Shown here piece by piece: positions 35,906 to 44,915 of a stretch of 64,000 nucleotides of DNA. The stretch is taken from positions 1 to 64,000 of the forward strand of contig NZ_CAFB01000034.1 of the NCBI RefSeq assembly GCF_000227585.1, given 5' to 3'. The position numbers were made by a program, and so were the translations under genes. Origin of the DNA: Candidatus Glomeribacter gigasporarum BEG34 (lineage in GTDB: Bacteria; Pseudomonadota; Gammaproteobacteria; Burkholderiales; Burkholderiaceae). Every line of letters begins with the position of its first letter. Positions within the stretch are counted from its first letter, which is position 1. Below the pieces are notes generated by a model. The model did not search any database, was not told where the DNA came from, and worked only from the letters and a program-made list of their open reading frames with translations.

Positions 35906-37099
35906 CAGACACTGAGACCGGTCTCCGGTCGCAAATGCAAAATCCAGCGCGCTCTGATCGATGCCGCGGCCAAATCCGATCACTTTGTATAACTCTCCCA
36001 TTTCCGCCTCTGAGAGCAGTTTATGCACGGTATTCGCAGCGGGTAAAAAACGGGCGGGCTCCAGCGGATCAAGTTCAGCCAGCGCGTCGGCGATGCCGCT
36101 ATTGATCAAAAAGCGCGCCTGCGAGGTATAGCCAAGCAGTTCCGCACCTGTTGCCAGCGCCGCGTCCGCAATGCCGGAAAAATCAACGTGCGCGGTGATG
36201 TCCTGCAACCCTGGCCAGAAAAAGGGATCGGGATGCGCGTGATGCCGGTAATGGCACATCAGCGTCCCCTGGCTGCGCTGCGGATGGTAGTACTCGCGCC
36301 GCGGAAAACCATAGTCCAGCAACAGTGCCGCGCCGCGCGCAAGCATTGCGCAGACGGTTCGCGTCCATGCGCGCGCGGCCTGATGGAATTCAGCCAGATA
36401 ATCATGGTGGCCGTCAATGGAATACAGTAATTCCATGAGCTCATGAGGCCATTGATCCAAATCCACAGGCCGGTCGAGCCATCTGAATAGCGGCTGATCG
36501 CGCGTGACGCCGCGCTCGAACCACTGGTTTTCCCGGCGCGCAAAAAGCCGGATGGGCATCGCATCCAATACTTCATTCCCAACGATGACGCCCTCAAATG
36601 CGTCCGGCAGAGTGCCCAGCCAACGGACGCGCGAAGCGAAGCGTTGCGCGCGTTCGGCGAGCGTTGCCTGCTGCCGCGCGCGCAGCCCGCCAGACAGCTC
36701 AACAATCGTATAACGCGCGCATTGCGCGCCAAGCGCATCGAGCAACTGCGCCGCCAATAGGCCGCTGCCCGCGCCAAATTCCATCACTTCGCAGGTATTG
36801 CTTGCATCCAGCGCCGCCTCAATGGCGCACGCAAGCGGGCGCGCAAATAAGGGAGAAAGCTCCGGCGCGGTGATAAAGTCGCTGCCATTCCGGGCGCAAT
36901 GGCCGAATGGGTGCGCGCCGCTGCAGTAGTATCCGAAATCTGGCGTATACAGCGCATATTCCATATAACGGTCAAACGGCAGCCAGCCATTCGCCTCCTC
37001 CAGGGCTGCGTTGATCCGCGCGCACAGCAGGCGCGAATGCGCGCGCGCTGTAGTTTCTGGAAGGGGTAAACGGGTGGAGGTTCGAGTATTGAACTTCAT
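35903..37099 (-). CDS. MidA/NDUFAF7-family SAM methyltransferase
   Basis: The protein has 398 residues from ATG 37099. GWLPFDRYMEYALYTPDFGYY, the SAM site VMEFGAGSGLLAAQLL and VIVGNEVLDAMPIRLF define the COG1565 family. The mitochondrial relative methylates an arginine of complex I; the bacterial target is not established. In relatives it is also next to folB. Here the two start codons are only four bases apart and divergent. Confidence 0.88.
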   Translation of the reverse strand: MKFNTRTSTRLPLPETTARAHSRLLCARINAALEEANGWLPFDRYMEYALYTPDFGYYCSGAHPFGHCARNGSDFITAPELSPLFARPLACAIEAALDASNTCEVMEFGAGSGLLAAQLLDALGAQCARYTIVELSGGLRARQQATLAERAQRFASRVRWLGTLPDAFEGVIVGNEVLDAMPIRLFARRENQWFERGVTRDQPLFRWLDRPVDLDQWPHELMELLYSIDGHHDYLAEFHQAARAWTRTVCAMLARGAALLLDYGFPRREYYHPQRSQGTLMCHYRHHAHPDPFFWPGLQDITAHVDFSGIADAALATGAELLGYTSQARFLINSGIADALAELDPLEPARFLPAANTVHKLLSEAEMGELYKVIGFGRGIDQSALDFAFATGDRSQCL

Positions 37100-37103
37100 C
37101 GAG

Positions 37104-37538
37104 ATGAATGAAATAGAAGTGTTGCGCTTGATGTTCCCTGATTTGAGCGACTGTCGGCGCTTGTTCCTGCGCAACTACACATTCAATACATTGATCGGCG
37201 TATATGCGCCTGAAAAAGCAGAACAGCAGCGCATTACGCTGAATGTCGATCTATTTGTGCCTCTTTCCTTATCCACGCCCGTTGCAGACAGACTGGACGA
37301 GGTGGTCGATTACGATTTCATACGCAACACCATTGAAGCAAGCGCCGCAAATACGCATATCCATTTGCTTGAGACGCTGTGCGATGATCTGGCGCGGCAA
37401 ATGCTGGAACATCCAAAAGTCCGCGCAGTGCGCGTTGCGGTCGAAAAGCCGGATATTTATCCGGATTGCGAGGCCGTGGGCGTCGAGGTATTCCGTATTA
37501 AAGAGTCATCCCGCTTCCAATCGCGCAACCCAATATAG
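37104..37538 (+). CDS. folB: Dihydroneopterin aldolase
   Basis: The protein has 144 residues from ATG 37104. The FolB core shows TLIGVYAPEKAEQQRITLNV, VVDYDFIRNTIEA, HLLETLCDDLARQML and VAVEKPDIYPDCEAVGVEVF, with the catalytic lysine in EKPD. It acts in folate synthesis. The 3' end overlaps the convergent pnuC gene by about 80 bases, which is unusually long. Confidence 0.92.
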   Translation: MNEIEVLRLMFPDLSDCRRLFLRNYTFNTLIGVYAPEKAEQQRITLNVDLFVPLSLSTPVADRLDEVVDYDFIRNTIEASAANTHIHLLETLCDDLARQMLEHPKVRAVRVAVEKPDIYPDCEAVGVEVFRIKESSRFQSRNPI

Positions 37539-38065
37539 GACAACACAATAAATCCGGCATAAAGCGCGGCGGTCAACGGCAGATTCTCGAATGCGAACAT
37601 CACGACATAGGCGCAATTGACGGCAATCCATAGCCGCCACTGCGCAATATAACGGCGCGTTTTCCAGAATTCCGCCACCAGGCTAAAGCTGGTCAGCGTT
37701 GCATCCAGCCAAGGCAGCGCCGCGTCCGCGAACTGTGCGGTCAACGCACCGAGCGCCACGCTGCCTGCCGCGCCGCACAGTAATCCAAGGACGCACATCC
37801 GGCGCGGAATCGGCATGACGTGCATCCGGCGAGAGACATCTCGGTGAGATGCGTGCTGTATAGAGGAACGCCGCCAGCCGTCTGTCTCAAGCGCAATATA
37901 CGCGCATTGCAATACCATACCCGAATACAGCCGGACGCGCCAGAAAATCCACCCATACAGCAGCGCGGACACGATTCCGGCGGGCCAGCATAGCCGGTTG
38001 CGCCGCACATTGAGCCAGACGCCGAGCGCGCTCAGCATCACCGCGCATGCTTCAATAGAGCGCAT
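37457..38065 (-). CDS. pnuC: PnuC-family vitamin/nucleoside transporter
   Basis: The protein has 202 residues from ATG 38065 with about seven membrane segments. IEACAVMLSALGVWLNVRRN and NRLCWPAGIVSALLYGWIFW are typical of PnuC, which takes up nicotinamide riboside; close relatives carry thiamine or riboflavin. It overlaps the upstream kinase gene by 14 bases, so the two are coupled. A central insert (SSIQHASHRDVSRRMHV) is hydrophilic. Confidence 0.9.
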   Translation of the reverse strand: MRSIEACAVMLSALGVWLNVRRNRLCWPAGIVSALLYGWIFWRVRLYSGMVLQCAYIALETDGWRRSSIQHASHRDVSRRMHVMPIPRRMCVLGLLCGAAGSVALGALTAQFADAALPWLDATLTSFSLVAEFWKTRRYIAQWRLWIAVNCAYVVMFAFENLPLTAALYAGFIVLSYIGLRDWKRDDSLIRNTSTPTASQSG

Positions 38066-39215
38066 ACGCTGTATTTGCGCGTGCAGCGCGCCGTTCCAGG
38101 CAGGCAATAAGCGCCTGACCCGCGCAACCGTTAAACCAGTCCGCATGACCCAGAAAATAGCGTTCGTAGGTCAGCGCGGCTTGTTCGGGTGCATCGGCGA
38201 CGCTGCTGAAGTAGGCCATTTCAGAGAGCGCGAATTCGGCGTGCGCGAGCGGCAGCAGGCGGGGGAGCGCATGCGCCTCAGCCTCGGTGAGCGGCTTGAG
38301 CGATTCGTAGCCGTCCAGAAAGGCATGCAGCGCGTCCCAGTCGATGCTTCCGGAATGCACATAAGGCTGCGCGCGCCAGCCAATGATGTTGCGTTCTATC
38401 GCAATCGCAAGGTCACACAGCGCGTAGCTTCGGTCGGATAAACCAAAATCCAGAATCGCCGACACGCGCACGGGCGCGCGCGCGCTGCTCCAGAGTAGAT
38501 TGGACGCATGCCAGTCGTTATGCGTCCAGAGCGTCTCCAGCGTCTGGAGCAGCGGATACAGGCGGGCGTGAAAGGGCAGCAAGCGCTTGTGTGCCGCGGC
38601 GCGCCAGCGCCGGCGCGCAAGCAGGCGCGCCAGGGAGGGACAATTGCGGATCAGCGCGTCCAGCTGCGCGAGCGGATCGGCGCTGGCAAAAATCCCAAAG
38701 CGGCCAACGAGGATTTGCGTGCGCCGCGCGGGCGCTGTATAACCGCGCGCGGCAAGATGCAGTTGCGCCAGCGCCTGCCCCGCGGCGCGCGCATGCGCAA
38801 CGCTGACAAATGGCGTCCAGAAAAAGGCGTCGCGGTACAGGTCGATGCCCGGCATTGCGCGATGCACTTCATAGACCCAATGGCCGCAGTCAATCGCGCA
38901 AGCGCCGGAAGCATCGACCAGCACTTCACAAACGGGCAGTTGAGCAGCGCGCAAATGCGCAATAAAGCGATGTTCCTGCATTAAAGCATGCGCATTGCGC
39001 ACGGAAGAAGAATGGCGTTTGATAAACACCGGCCCGCCGGATGCCAGGACAATACCAGAGGCAGCGTAGTACGGATTACGCCTGCGCCAAATCCAGGTTT
39101 TGACGCAGCCTAATTGGGGAAACCGGTCGAGTACCGCCCGCGTTTCCTTCAGCGTGAGCGATGGACAGAAAGAGGGCACGCGATCTTTAGAACATTCTTT
39201 AATAGATACAAACAT
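38052..39215 (-). CDS. APH/choline-kinase-fold phosphotransferase coupled to pnuC
   Basis: The protein has 387 residues. The kinase catalytic loop is HNDWHASNLLW and the metal-binding segment ILDFGLSDRSYALCDLA, both complete. An N-terminal nucleotide-binding part (VFIKRH) is visible. The fold covers aminoglycoside, choline, thiamine and homoserine kinases. Translational coupling to a PnuC-type facilitator suggests that it phosphorylates, and so traps, the imported vitamin. The substrate is an inference. Confidence 0.82.
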   Translation of the reverse strand: MFVSIKECSKDRVPSFCPSLTLKETRAVLDRFPQLGCVKTWIWRRRNPYYAASGIVLASGGPVFIKRHSSSVRNAHALMQEHRFIAHLRAAQLPVCEVLVDASGACAIDCGHWVYEVHRAMPGIDLYRDAFFWTPFVSVAHARAAGQALAQLHLAARGYTAPARRTQILVGRFGIFASADPLAQLDALIRNCPSLARLLARRRWRAAAHKRLLPFHARLYPLLQTLETLWTHNDWHASNLLWSSARAPVRVSAILDFGLSDRSYALCDLAIAIERNIIGWRAQPYVHSGSIDWDALHAFLDGYESLKPLTEAEAHALPRLLPLAHAEFALSEMAYFSSVADAPEQAALTYERYFLGHADWFNGCAGQALIACLERRAARANTAYALY

Positions 39216-39330
39216 GTTCCTGTTTCAACAGGAAATATATGGATTGTGAGAATATCCAATTCAAATTTATCCTGCGTGTGCACATGTTCGTGCAATTTTG
39301 CTTGATATTTTTGATTCCGTTGAGGTATTC

Positions 39331-39882
39331 ATGAAACATTTGATTTCTTTAAGCGCGCTTGCGATCTCACTCGCGAGCGCTGTGTCCGTTGCGCAGGCCA
39401 GAGAAAACGAAGGCAGGATAGATGGCACGATTAGATTTGCTGGCGAAGTTGTTGAAGCAGTATGTCAGTTAGGCAATGAGGCAGGCATTCTGGACATTCC
39501 TTTGAATCCTGCGCCCAAGAGTGCTGTAAAGAAAGACAAGGGGCAGTTGTTTAGCAGACAGAATATCAATTTGCCTTGGAACGGCTGTCCCACTCACAAT
39601 AATGCAACTCTGACCTTTCCAGGTACGGCCGACAAGAATGGAGACCTTGCGCTGGACCCTGTCCAGGATGGGCAACAGGGAGCGAGTGGTGTTGCGTTCA
39701 GAATATTGAATAAAGACAACAAACCCATACTGCTCAACGACCCATCTGAGCCCTTTACGCTGGCAGGTGATGCAACGAAGGACCGGTTGGAATTCTCAGT
39801 CGCTTATGTCGCAAACGGCGACCCGCAGGTAAAAGCCGGGAGTGCATCTGCTACTTTAGAATTCCGGGTTGATTATAATTAA
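39331..39882 (+). CDS. Stand-alone chaperone-usher fimbrial subunit
   Basis: The protein has 183 residues from ATG 39331 with a signal peptide ending at AQA. IDGTIRFAGEVVEAVCQLG and the C-terminal LEFRVDYN give the usual pilin beta-zipper; two cysteines (CQL, NGCPT) can form the pilin disulfide. No chaperone or usher is next to it. The complete fimbrial operon 16 kb away could export it. It is flanked on the right by a hairpin and a palindromic repeat. Confidence 0.85.
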   Translation: MKHLISLSALAISLASAVSVAQARENEGRIDGTIRFAGEVVEAVCQLGNEAGILDIPLNPAPKSAVKKDKGQLFSRQNINLPWNGCPTHNNATLTFPGTADKNGDLALDPVQDGQQGASGVAFRILNKDNKPILLNDPSEPFTLAGDATKDRLEFSVAYVANGDPQVKAGSASATLEFRVDYN

Positions 39883-39909
39883 TGCGATTTTGACGGTGCG
39901 CTCAACTTG

Positions 39910-39929
39910 GCCCGGAAGATGCTCCGGGC
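39910..39929 (+). terminator. Terminator-like hairpin after the fimbrial gene
   Basis: GCCCGGA, a six-base loop and TCCGGGC form a perfect 7-bp stem 28 bases after the stop. No T run follows, so it may be an mRNA-end stabiliser or a weak terminator. Confidence 0.45.
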
Positions 39930-40229
39930 TGTTGACCTGTTACCACGCAATATTCTGTTTTTTCTATCCTTGCCTTTCGCCACGCAAGGAAATCCATCTT
40001 TTTGTCCCAAGTCATGCAGCGCATTTTGAACATCTTCAAAGTGCGCGCTCTTTTTCGTCCTTTTTCATCCTTCCCCGCCGCATATATAGCCAAGCGCATT
40101 TAATTTGAGACAAGGAAGCAGCCGCGAAGACAGTATACAAATACGGCGAGCTTTGAAGCCGCCGTATCAGAGTAAATGCGCTTGGCTATAATTCATCTAC
40201 GCTTCTTTTGACCTCTCCCCTGTCAGCGC
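39930..40229. other. Intergenic stretch between fimbrial gene and ugd
   Basis: Apart from the palindromic repeat at 40086-40189 no gene or RNA is seen. The ugd promoter should lie close to or inside the repeat, because only 40 bases separate the repeat from the ugd ATG. Confidence 0.5.
40086..40189. repeat. Palindromic repeat, ATAGCCAAGCG type (104 bp)
   Basis: The ends ATAGCCAAGCGCATTTAATTTGA and its near inverse complement share the core GACAAGGAAGCAGCCGCGAA with the copy at 6378-6482. The arms of each copy match each other better than they match the other copy's arms. That suggests compensatory change to keep the palindrome. Confidence 0.88.
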
Positions 40230-41621
40230 ATGAAAATCACGATCATCGGCACAGGTTATGTAGGCTTGGTGACCGGTGCATGCTTCGCGGAACTCGGCAA
40301 TGAGGTGTTCTGCATAGATATAGATGCACGCAAGATCGAGCTGCTCAACAACGGCGGCTTGCCGGTTTACGAACCCGGTCTGAAAGCGTTGATTGCGCGT
40401 AATCTTCAGGCGGGACGGATCCGCTTCTCAACCGATCTCGCCGCGAGCGTTGCTCATGGCGCGGTTCAGTTCATTGCGGTGGGTACGCCGCCGGATGAAG
40501 ACGGTTCAGCCGATCTCAATCATGTGCTGGCCGCCGCACGCGCGATTGGCCGTTATATGAGCCGGTATACGCTGGTTGTCAACAAATCGACGGCGCCAGT
40601 CGGCACTGCGCAGCGCGTTCGGCAAAGCATCGCCGCGGAACTGGCCGCGCGCGGCAATGATGCGCCGTTTGCAGTCGTCTCAAATCCCGAATTTCTGAAG
40701 GAAGGCGCGGCGATTGAGGATTTTATGCGGCCGGATCGCATTGTGCTTGGGTGCGCATCCGGCCCGGAAGGCCAGCGCGCGCGCGCAATCATGCAGCGTC
40801 TATATGCGCCCTTTAACCGGAATCATGACCGCATGCTATATATGGACGTGCGTTCCGCCGAGTTCACGAAATACGCAGCGAACGCGATGCTGGCGACGCG
40901 CATTTCCTTTATGAACGAGCTGGCGAATCTGGCTGACTGCGTGGGCGCCGACATCGAAGCCGTGCGCCGCGGCATCGGCGCGGACCCGCGGATTGGCTAC
41001 GACTTCTTATATGCCGGCTGCGGCTACGGCGGCTCGTGTTTCCCAAAGGATACGAGCGCGCTGATTCGCACCGCGCGCCAATATGATCAACCCTTGCGTA
41101 TTCTGCACGCGGTCAACGCAGTGAACGCCGCGCAAAAAGAAGTGCTGGCGAAAAAAATGACCGCCCGTCTTGGAATGGATTTAAGCGGTTTGCGCTTTGC
41201 CATCTGGGGCCTGGCATTCAAACCCAATACCGATGATATGCGCGAAGCGCCGAGCCGCGTCCTGATTGCCGAACTGCTCGCGCGCGGCGCGCGCGTCACC
41301 GCCTATGATCCTGCCGCGATGCGCGCAGCGGAGCGCGCGTTCGCGCTTGATCTGAAACATGCGCCGGATGCGCGCGCGCGGCTCGATTTCGCGGAGAATC
41401 AAATGCAGGCTGTCCTGGGCGCGGACGCGCTGGTCATTGTGACCGAATGGCAAGCCTTTAAAAGCCCGGATTTCCAACAATTACGGGATGGCCTGAAAAC
41501 GCCGCTCATTTTTGATGGTCGTAACCTGTACGAGCCGGCGGCGATGCGCGAGCTAGGGATTGAATACCATACGATTGGGCGCACATCCGCAGGATACGAC
41601 GAAAGCCGTGATACCGCTTGA
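40230..41621 (+). CDS. ugd: UDP-glucose 6-dehydrogenase
   Basis: The protein has 463 residues. The NAD-binding motif is [19 protein letters not shown], followed by [20 protein letters not shown] and the active-site cysteine in [10 protein letters not shown]. It makes UDP-glucuronate for surface polysaccharide and L-Ara4N. The gene precedes hldA as in Burkholderia and overlaps it by 14 bases. Confidence 0.96.
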   Translation: MKITIIGTGYVGLVTGACFAELGNEVFCIDIDARKIELLNNGGLPVYEPGLKALIARNLQAGRIRFSTDLAASVAHGAVQFIAVGTPPDEDGSADLNHVLAAARAIGRYMSRYTLVVNKSTAPVGTAQRVRQSIAAELAARGNDAPFAVVSNPEFLKEGAAIEDFMRPDRIVLGCASGPEGQRARAIMQRLYAPFNRNHDRMLYMDVRSAEFTKYAANAMLATRISFMNELANLADCVGADIEAVRRGIGADPRIGYDFLYAGCGYGGSCFPKDTSALIRTARQYDQPLRILHAVNAVNAAQKEVLAKKMTARLGMDLSGLRFAIWGLAFKPNTDDMREAPSRVLIAELLARGARVTAYDPAAMRAAERAFALDLKHAPDARARLDFAENQMQAVLGADALVIVTEWQAFKSPDFQQLRDGLKTPLIFDGRNLYEPAAMRELGIEYHTIGRTSAGYDESRDTA

Positions 41622-42573
41622 AATATCTCCGCATCCAGCGCTGCGCGCGCGCCTGGCGCACACGCGCGTGCTGGTGATTGGCGATGCGATGCTTGATCGT
41701 TACTGGTTTGGCGATACCGAGCGTATTTCGCCTGAAGCGCCCGTGCCGGTCGTGCGCGTGCAGCGCTGCGAAGAGCGTTTAGGCGGAGCGGCAAATGTGG
41801 CGTGCAATGTGGCGGCGCTGGGCGCGCAAACGGGCCTGATCTGCATCGTGGGAGACGATGAGCCTGGGCGGCGGATTGCCGATTTATTGGGCGAGCACCA
41901 TATCCAGGCGCATCTGGAACGGGATGCCGACTGGGCGACGATGATCAAACTGCGCGTTGTGGCGCGTCAGCAGCACGTATTGCGGGTCGATTTTGAAATG
42001 CCGCCCGCGCATGAAATACTGCAGGCGGCGCGCGCCCGGTTTGAGACAGTCCTTGCCGCGCAAGACATCGTGCTGTTTTCAGACTATGGAAAAGGCGGCC
42101 TAACCCACATTCCCAGGATGATTGCTAGCGCGCGCGCGGCGGGAAAACCGGTTGTGATCGACCCCAAAGGGGATGCGTGGGAACCCTATCGCGGCGCAAC
42201 GCTGATGACGCCGAACCGCGCGGAATTGCGCGAAGTGATTGGCCGCTGGCGCAGTGAAGATGATCTGGCCGCGCGCGTTGCGCGGCTGCGCGCCAGGCTG
42301 GATTTAGACGCCGTGCTGCTCACGCGCGCAGAAGAAGGCATGACGCTCTACAGTGACGGCGGTATGCTGCATACGCCCGCCAAGGTGCGCGAAGTGTACG
42401 ATGTCTCCGGCGCCGGAGACACCGTTGCGGCAACGCTGGCGGCGCTGATGGGCGCGGGCGTTCCTCTTTCCGACGCGGTTGCGCACGCCAACCGCGCGGC
42501 TGGAATCGTTGTTGGAAAACTCGGCGCCGCGACGGTCACTTATGAAGAACTGTTTCCAGACGCAGGAGATTGA
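41608..42573 (+). CDS. hldA: D-glycero-beta-D-manno-heptose-7-phosphate kinase
   Basis: The protein has 321 residues from GTG 41608. This PfkB-type kinase shows [34 protein letters not shown] and the catalytic [17 protein letters not shown]. It makes heptose-1,7-bisphosphate for ADP-heptose, a precursor of the LPS inner core. An in-frame ATG lies earlier, inside ugd (41560), but homology begins after the GTG. Confidence 0.93.
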   Translation: MIPLEISPHPALRARLAHTRVLVIGDAMLDRYWFGDTERISPEAPVPVVRVQRCEERLGGAANVACNVAALGAQTGLICIVGDDEPGRRIADLLGEHHIQAHLERDADWATMIKLRVVARQQHVLRVDFEMPPAHEILQAARARFETVLAAQDIVLFSDYGKGGLTHIPRMIASARAAGKPVVIDPKGDAWEPYRGATLMTPNRAELREVIGRWRSEDDLAARVARLRARLDLDAVLLTRAEEGMTLYSDGGMLHTPAKVREVYDVSGAGDTVAATLAALMGAGVPLSDAVAHANRAAGIVVGKLGAATVTYEELFPDAGD

Positions 42574-42574
42574 C

Positions 42575-43015
42575 ATGCGTGAAACGCGAACCTTATACGA
42601 ACAGGACATCGTAGCCTGGGCGAATGAACAGGCGGAATTTATCCGTAGCGGGCAATTTGATTTGCTCGACCGTGCACACATTGCAGACGAGATCGAAGAC
42701 GTGGGGAAAAGCGAACGACGCGAACTCGCCAATCGAATGGCTGTGCTGCTCGCGCATTTGCTGAAGTGGCAGTTCCAGCCTGGACGACGGGGCGCGAGCT
42801 GGCAGCGGACTATCAAAGAGCAACGCCGTGCAATTGCATTACACATCCAAGACACGCCTAGTCTATGTGCCTGCTTAGACAACGCTCACTGGCTCGAAGC
42901 GGTTTGGGCGGATGCGGTGGCAAAGGCAACGGACGAAACAGGTTTAGAACAATTTCCTGCATTCTGCCCTTGGATGCAAGAACAAATCTTGTCTCAAGCG
43001 TTTTACCCTGACTGA
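42575..43015 (+). CDS. DUF29-family protein, first of two
   Basis: The protein has 146 residues from ATG 42575, one base after the hldA stop. The DUF29 pattern is clear: [37 protein letters not shown] and [15 protein letters not shown]. No function is known for this family. A close copy follows. Together they split hldA from hldD, which are adjacent in Burkholderia. Confidence 0.85.
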   Translation: MRETRTLYEQDIVAWANEQAEFIRSGQFDLLDRAHIADEIEDVGKSERRELANRMAVLLAHLLKWQFQPGRRGASWQRTIKEQRRAIALHIQDTPSLCACLDNAHWLEAVWADAVAKATDETGLEQFPAFCPWMQEQILSQAFYPD

Positions 43016-43026
43016 AAAAGAACGAA

Positions 43027-43476
43027 ATGCCCACCCTATATGAAGAGGATATTGTCGCCTGGGCGGACGAACAGGCGAAATTCATTCGTAGCGGTCAATT
43101 TGATTTGCTCGACCGTGAGCATATTGCCGATGAGATCGAAGACGTAGGGAAGAGCGAACGGCGTGAATTAGAAAGTCGGCTGGCCGTGTTGATGGCGCAT
43201 CTATTGAAATGGCAGTTTCAACCAAAACGACGCGGCCCCAGTTGGCGCCGGACAATTGAGCTGCAACGCGAAGAAATTGACTATATTCTAAAAAAAGAAG
43301 CGCCCAGTCTCAAAGCGAAGTTCAATGATCCAATTTGGATGAGGCTGGTGTGGAAAAAAGCGCTCGCGCATGCTGTCTCTGAAACAGCGCTGGATATCTT
43401 TCCAAAAGTGTGTCTGTGGCATCTGGAGGATGTGTTATCTGATGCGTTCTATCCCGAAGGCCATTCATCCTCATGA
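43027..43476 (+). CDS. DUF29-family protein, second of two
   Basis: The protein has 149 residues and is a tandem duplicate of the preceding gene: [39 protein letters not shown] and [19 protein letters not shown]. The C-terminal half has diverged more ([19 protein letters not shown]). The stop overlaps the hldD start by four bases, so the pair is translated with the heptose operon. Confidence 0.85.
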   Translation: MPTLYEEDIVAWADEQAKFIRSGQFDLLDREHIADEIEDVGKSERRELESRLAVLMAHLLKWQFQPKRRGPSWRRTIELQREEIDYILKKEAPSLKAKFNDPIWMRLVWKKALAHAVSETALDIFPKVCLWHLEDVLSDAFYPEGHSSS

Positions 43477-44453
43477 CCCTGATCGTCACCGGCGCGGCCG
43501 GCTTTATTGGTAGTAATCTGATTCATGCGCTCTCTGCGCGCGGCGAGCGCGGCATCATCGCGGTCGACAATTTAACGCGCGCCGATAAATTCAAAAATCT
43601 GCTCGATGGCGAGATTGACGATTATTTCGACAAATCCGAATTCATCGAGCGCTTTGCAAGCGGGGCGTTTGGCGCCGTGCGCGCGCTGTTCCATCAAGGC
43701 GCGTGCTCGGACACGATGGAAACCAACGGCCGCTATATGATGGACAACAACTATCGTTATAGTCGCATATTGCTGGACATCTGCGCGGCGCAACGCATCC
43801 CTTTTTTGTATGCGTCATCGGCGGCGGTGTACGGTCGTGCGGAACGCTTCGTTGAGGCGCGCGCCTACGAGCGGCCCCTGAATATTTACGGCTACTCGAA
43901 ATTGCTGTTTGATCAGTATGTGCGCCGCCAGTTGCCTGGCGCGCATCGCCAGATCGTCGGATTGCGTTATTTCAATGTCTATGGCCCGCGCGAAGCGCAT
44001 AAAGGACGGATGGCCTCGGTTGCATTCCATCACTTCAACGAATACCGCGCGCATGGCCGCGTGCGGCTCTTTGGCGAATACGGCGGCTATGCAGCCGGTT
44101 TGCAGATGCGCGATTTTGTATCGGTTGAAGATATCGTGAAGGTGAATCTGTATTTTTTTGACCATCCAGACCGCTCCGGCATTTTCAATCTTGGCACAGG
44201 CCGCGCACAGCCATTTAATGATGTTGCGGTGAGCGTCATCAATACTCGAGACGCAGTGTCTAATACGCTTGAAGCGCTGGTAGCGCAACGGAAAATCGAA
44301 TATATCCCCTTTCCGGATACGCTGCGCGGCAAATACCAGTGCTTTACGCAGGCGGATTTGACCCGGTTGCGCGGCGCTGGCTACAGCGCCCCTTTTCTGA
44401 CGGTCCAGCAAGGCGTCGAACGCTATGTACATTGGCTGATCAGCCAGCTATAA
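43473..44453 (+). CDS. hldD: ADP-glyceromanno-heptose 6-epimerase
   Basis: The protein has 326 residues. The extended-SDR site is [17 protein letters not shown], the catalytic triad region [12 protein letters not shown] and [13 protein letters not shown] split at about 114-150, then [20 protein letters not shown]. It completes ADP-L-glycero-heptose synthesis. It is co-transcribed with ugd, hldA and the DUF29 genes. Confidence 0.96.
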   Translation: MTLIVTGAAGFIGSNLIHALSARGERGIIAVDNLTRADKFKNLLDGEIDDYFDKSEFIERFASGAFGAVRALFHQGACSDTMETNGRYMMDNNYRYSRILLDICAAQRIPFLYASSAAVYGRAERFVEARAYERPLNIYGYSKLLFDQYVRRQLPGAHRQIVGLRYFNVYGPREAHKGRMASVAFHHFNEYRAHGRVRLFGEYGGYAAGLQMRDFVSVEDIVKVNLYFFDHPDRSGIFNLGTGRAQPFNDVAVSVINTRDAVSNTLEALVAQRKIEYIPFPDTLRGKYQCFTQADLTRLRGAGYSAPFLTVQQGVERYVHWLISQL

Positions 44454-44524
44454 AGCGCAACGCGCGCAATCTACACTGGCCTCCTGTTGCGGCGCTCGCC
44501 GTTCACTCAGAAGGAGCAAATGCC

Positions 44525-44860
44525 ATGTTGAAAAAATTACGATGGGCGGGATGTGCGGCTTTGTGCCTGATCGCCGCTCAACTCGCCTATGCGGCAGTGA
44601 ATGTCAATACAGCAACCGCCGATGCGCTCACCGGCATTAAGGGCATTGGCCCCGTGAAAGCACAGGCGATTATCCAGGAGCGCGCCGCGCACGGCCCGTA
44701 TAAAAACGCTGAGGACTTGGCAAAGCGCGTAAAAGGCTTGGGTGCCAAATCCACCGCCAAACTCCAGGAAGAAGGGCTGACGATTGGCGCAGCCGCTCCG
44801 TCGTCTGCCAAAACTGCTCCCGCTAAACCAGCGCAAGCAGCGGTTCAGGAGCGACGGTGA
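44525..44860 (+). CDS. comEA: ComEA-like helix-hairpin-helix protein
   Basis: The protein has 111 residues from ATG 44525 with a signal peptide ending at AYA. The helix-hairpin-helix pair is [20 protein letters not shown] and [19 protein letters not shown]. ComEA binds DNA in the periplasm during transformation. The C-terminus is Ala/Pro-rich. A strong ribosome site (AAGGAG) precedes it. cysM, the usual next gene, is replaced by a Tn3-family transposon starting five bases after the stop. Confidence 0.93.
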   Translation: MLKKLRWAGCAALCLIAAQLAYAAVNVNTATADALTGIKGIGPVKAQAIIQERAAHGPYKNAEDLAKRVKGLGAKSTAKLQEEGLTIGAAAPSSAKTAPAKPAQAAVQERR

Positions 44861-44864
44861 AAAA

Positions 44865-44915
44865 GGGGTCGCGTCACGAAACGGAGGACAGAGTACGCTA
44901 AGCCTGAGGGAAGGG
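44865..44915. repeat. Left terminal inverted repeat of the Tn3-family element
   Basis: It begins GGGGTCGCGTCACGAAACGG and is the near-perfect inverse of 48636-48686. It begins four bases after the comEA stop. Confidence 0.9.

Noticed and set aside
37457-37538. Possible frameshift or assembly error causing the 82-base folB/pnuC overlap
   Set aside because: Both C-termini read in frame to their stops with plausible family sequence (folB to residue 144). The overlap is unusual but needs no correction.
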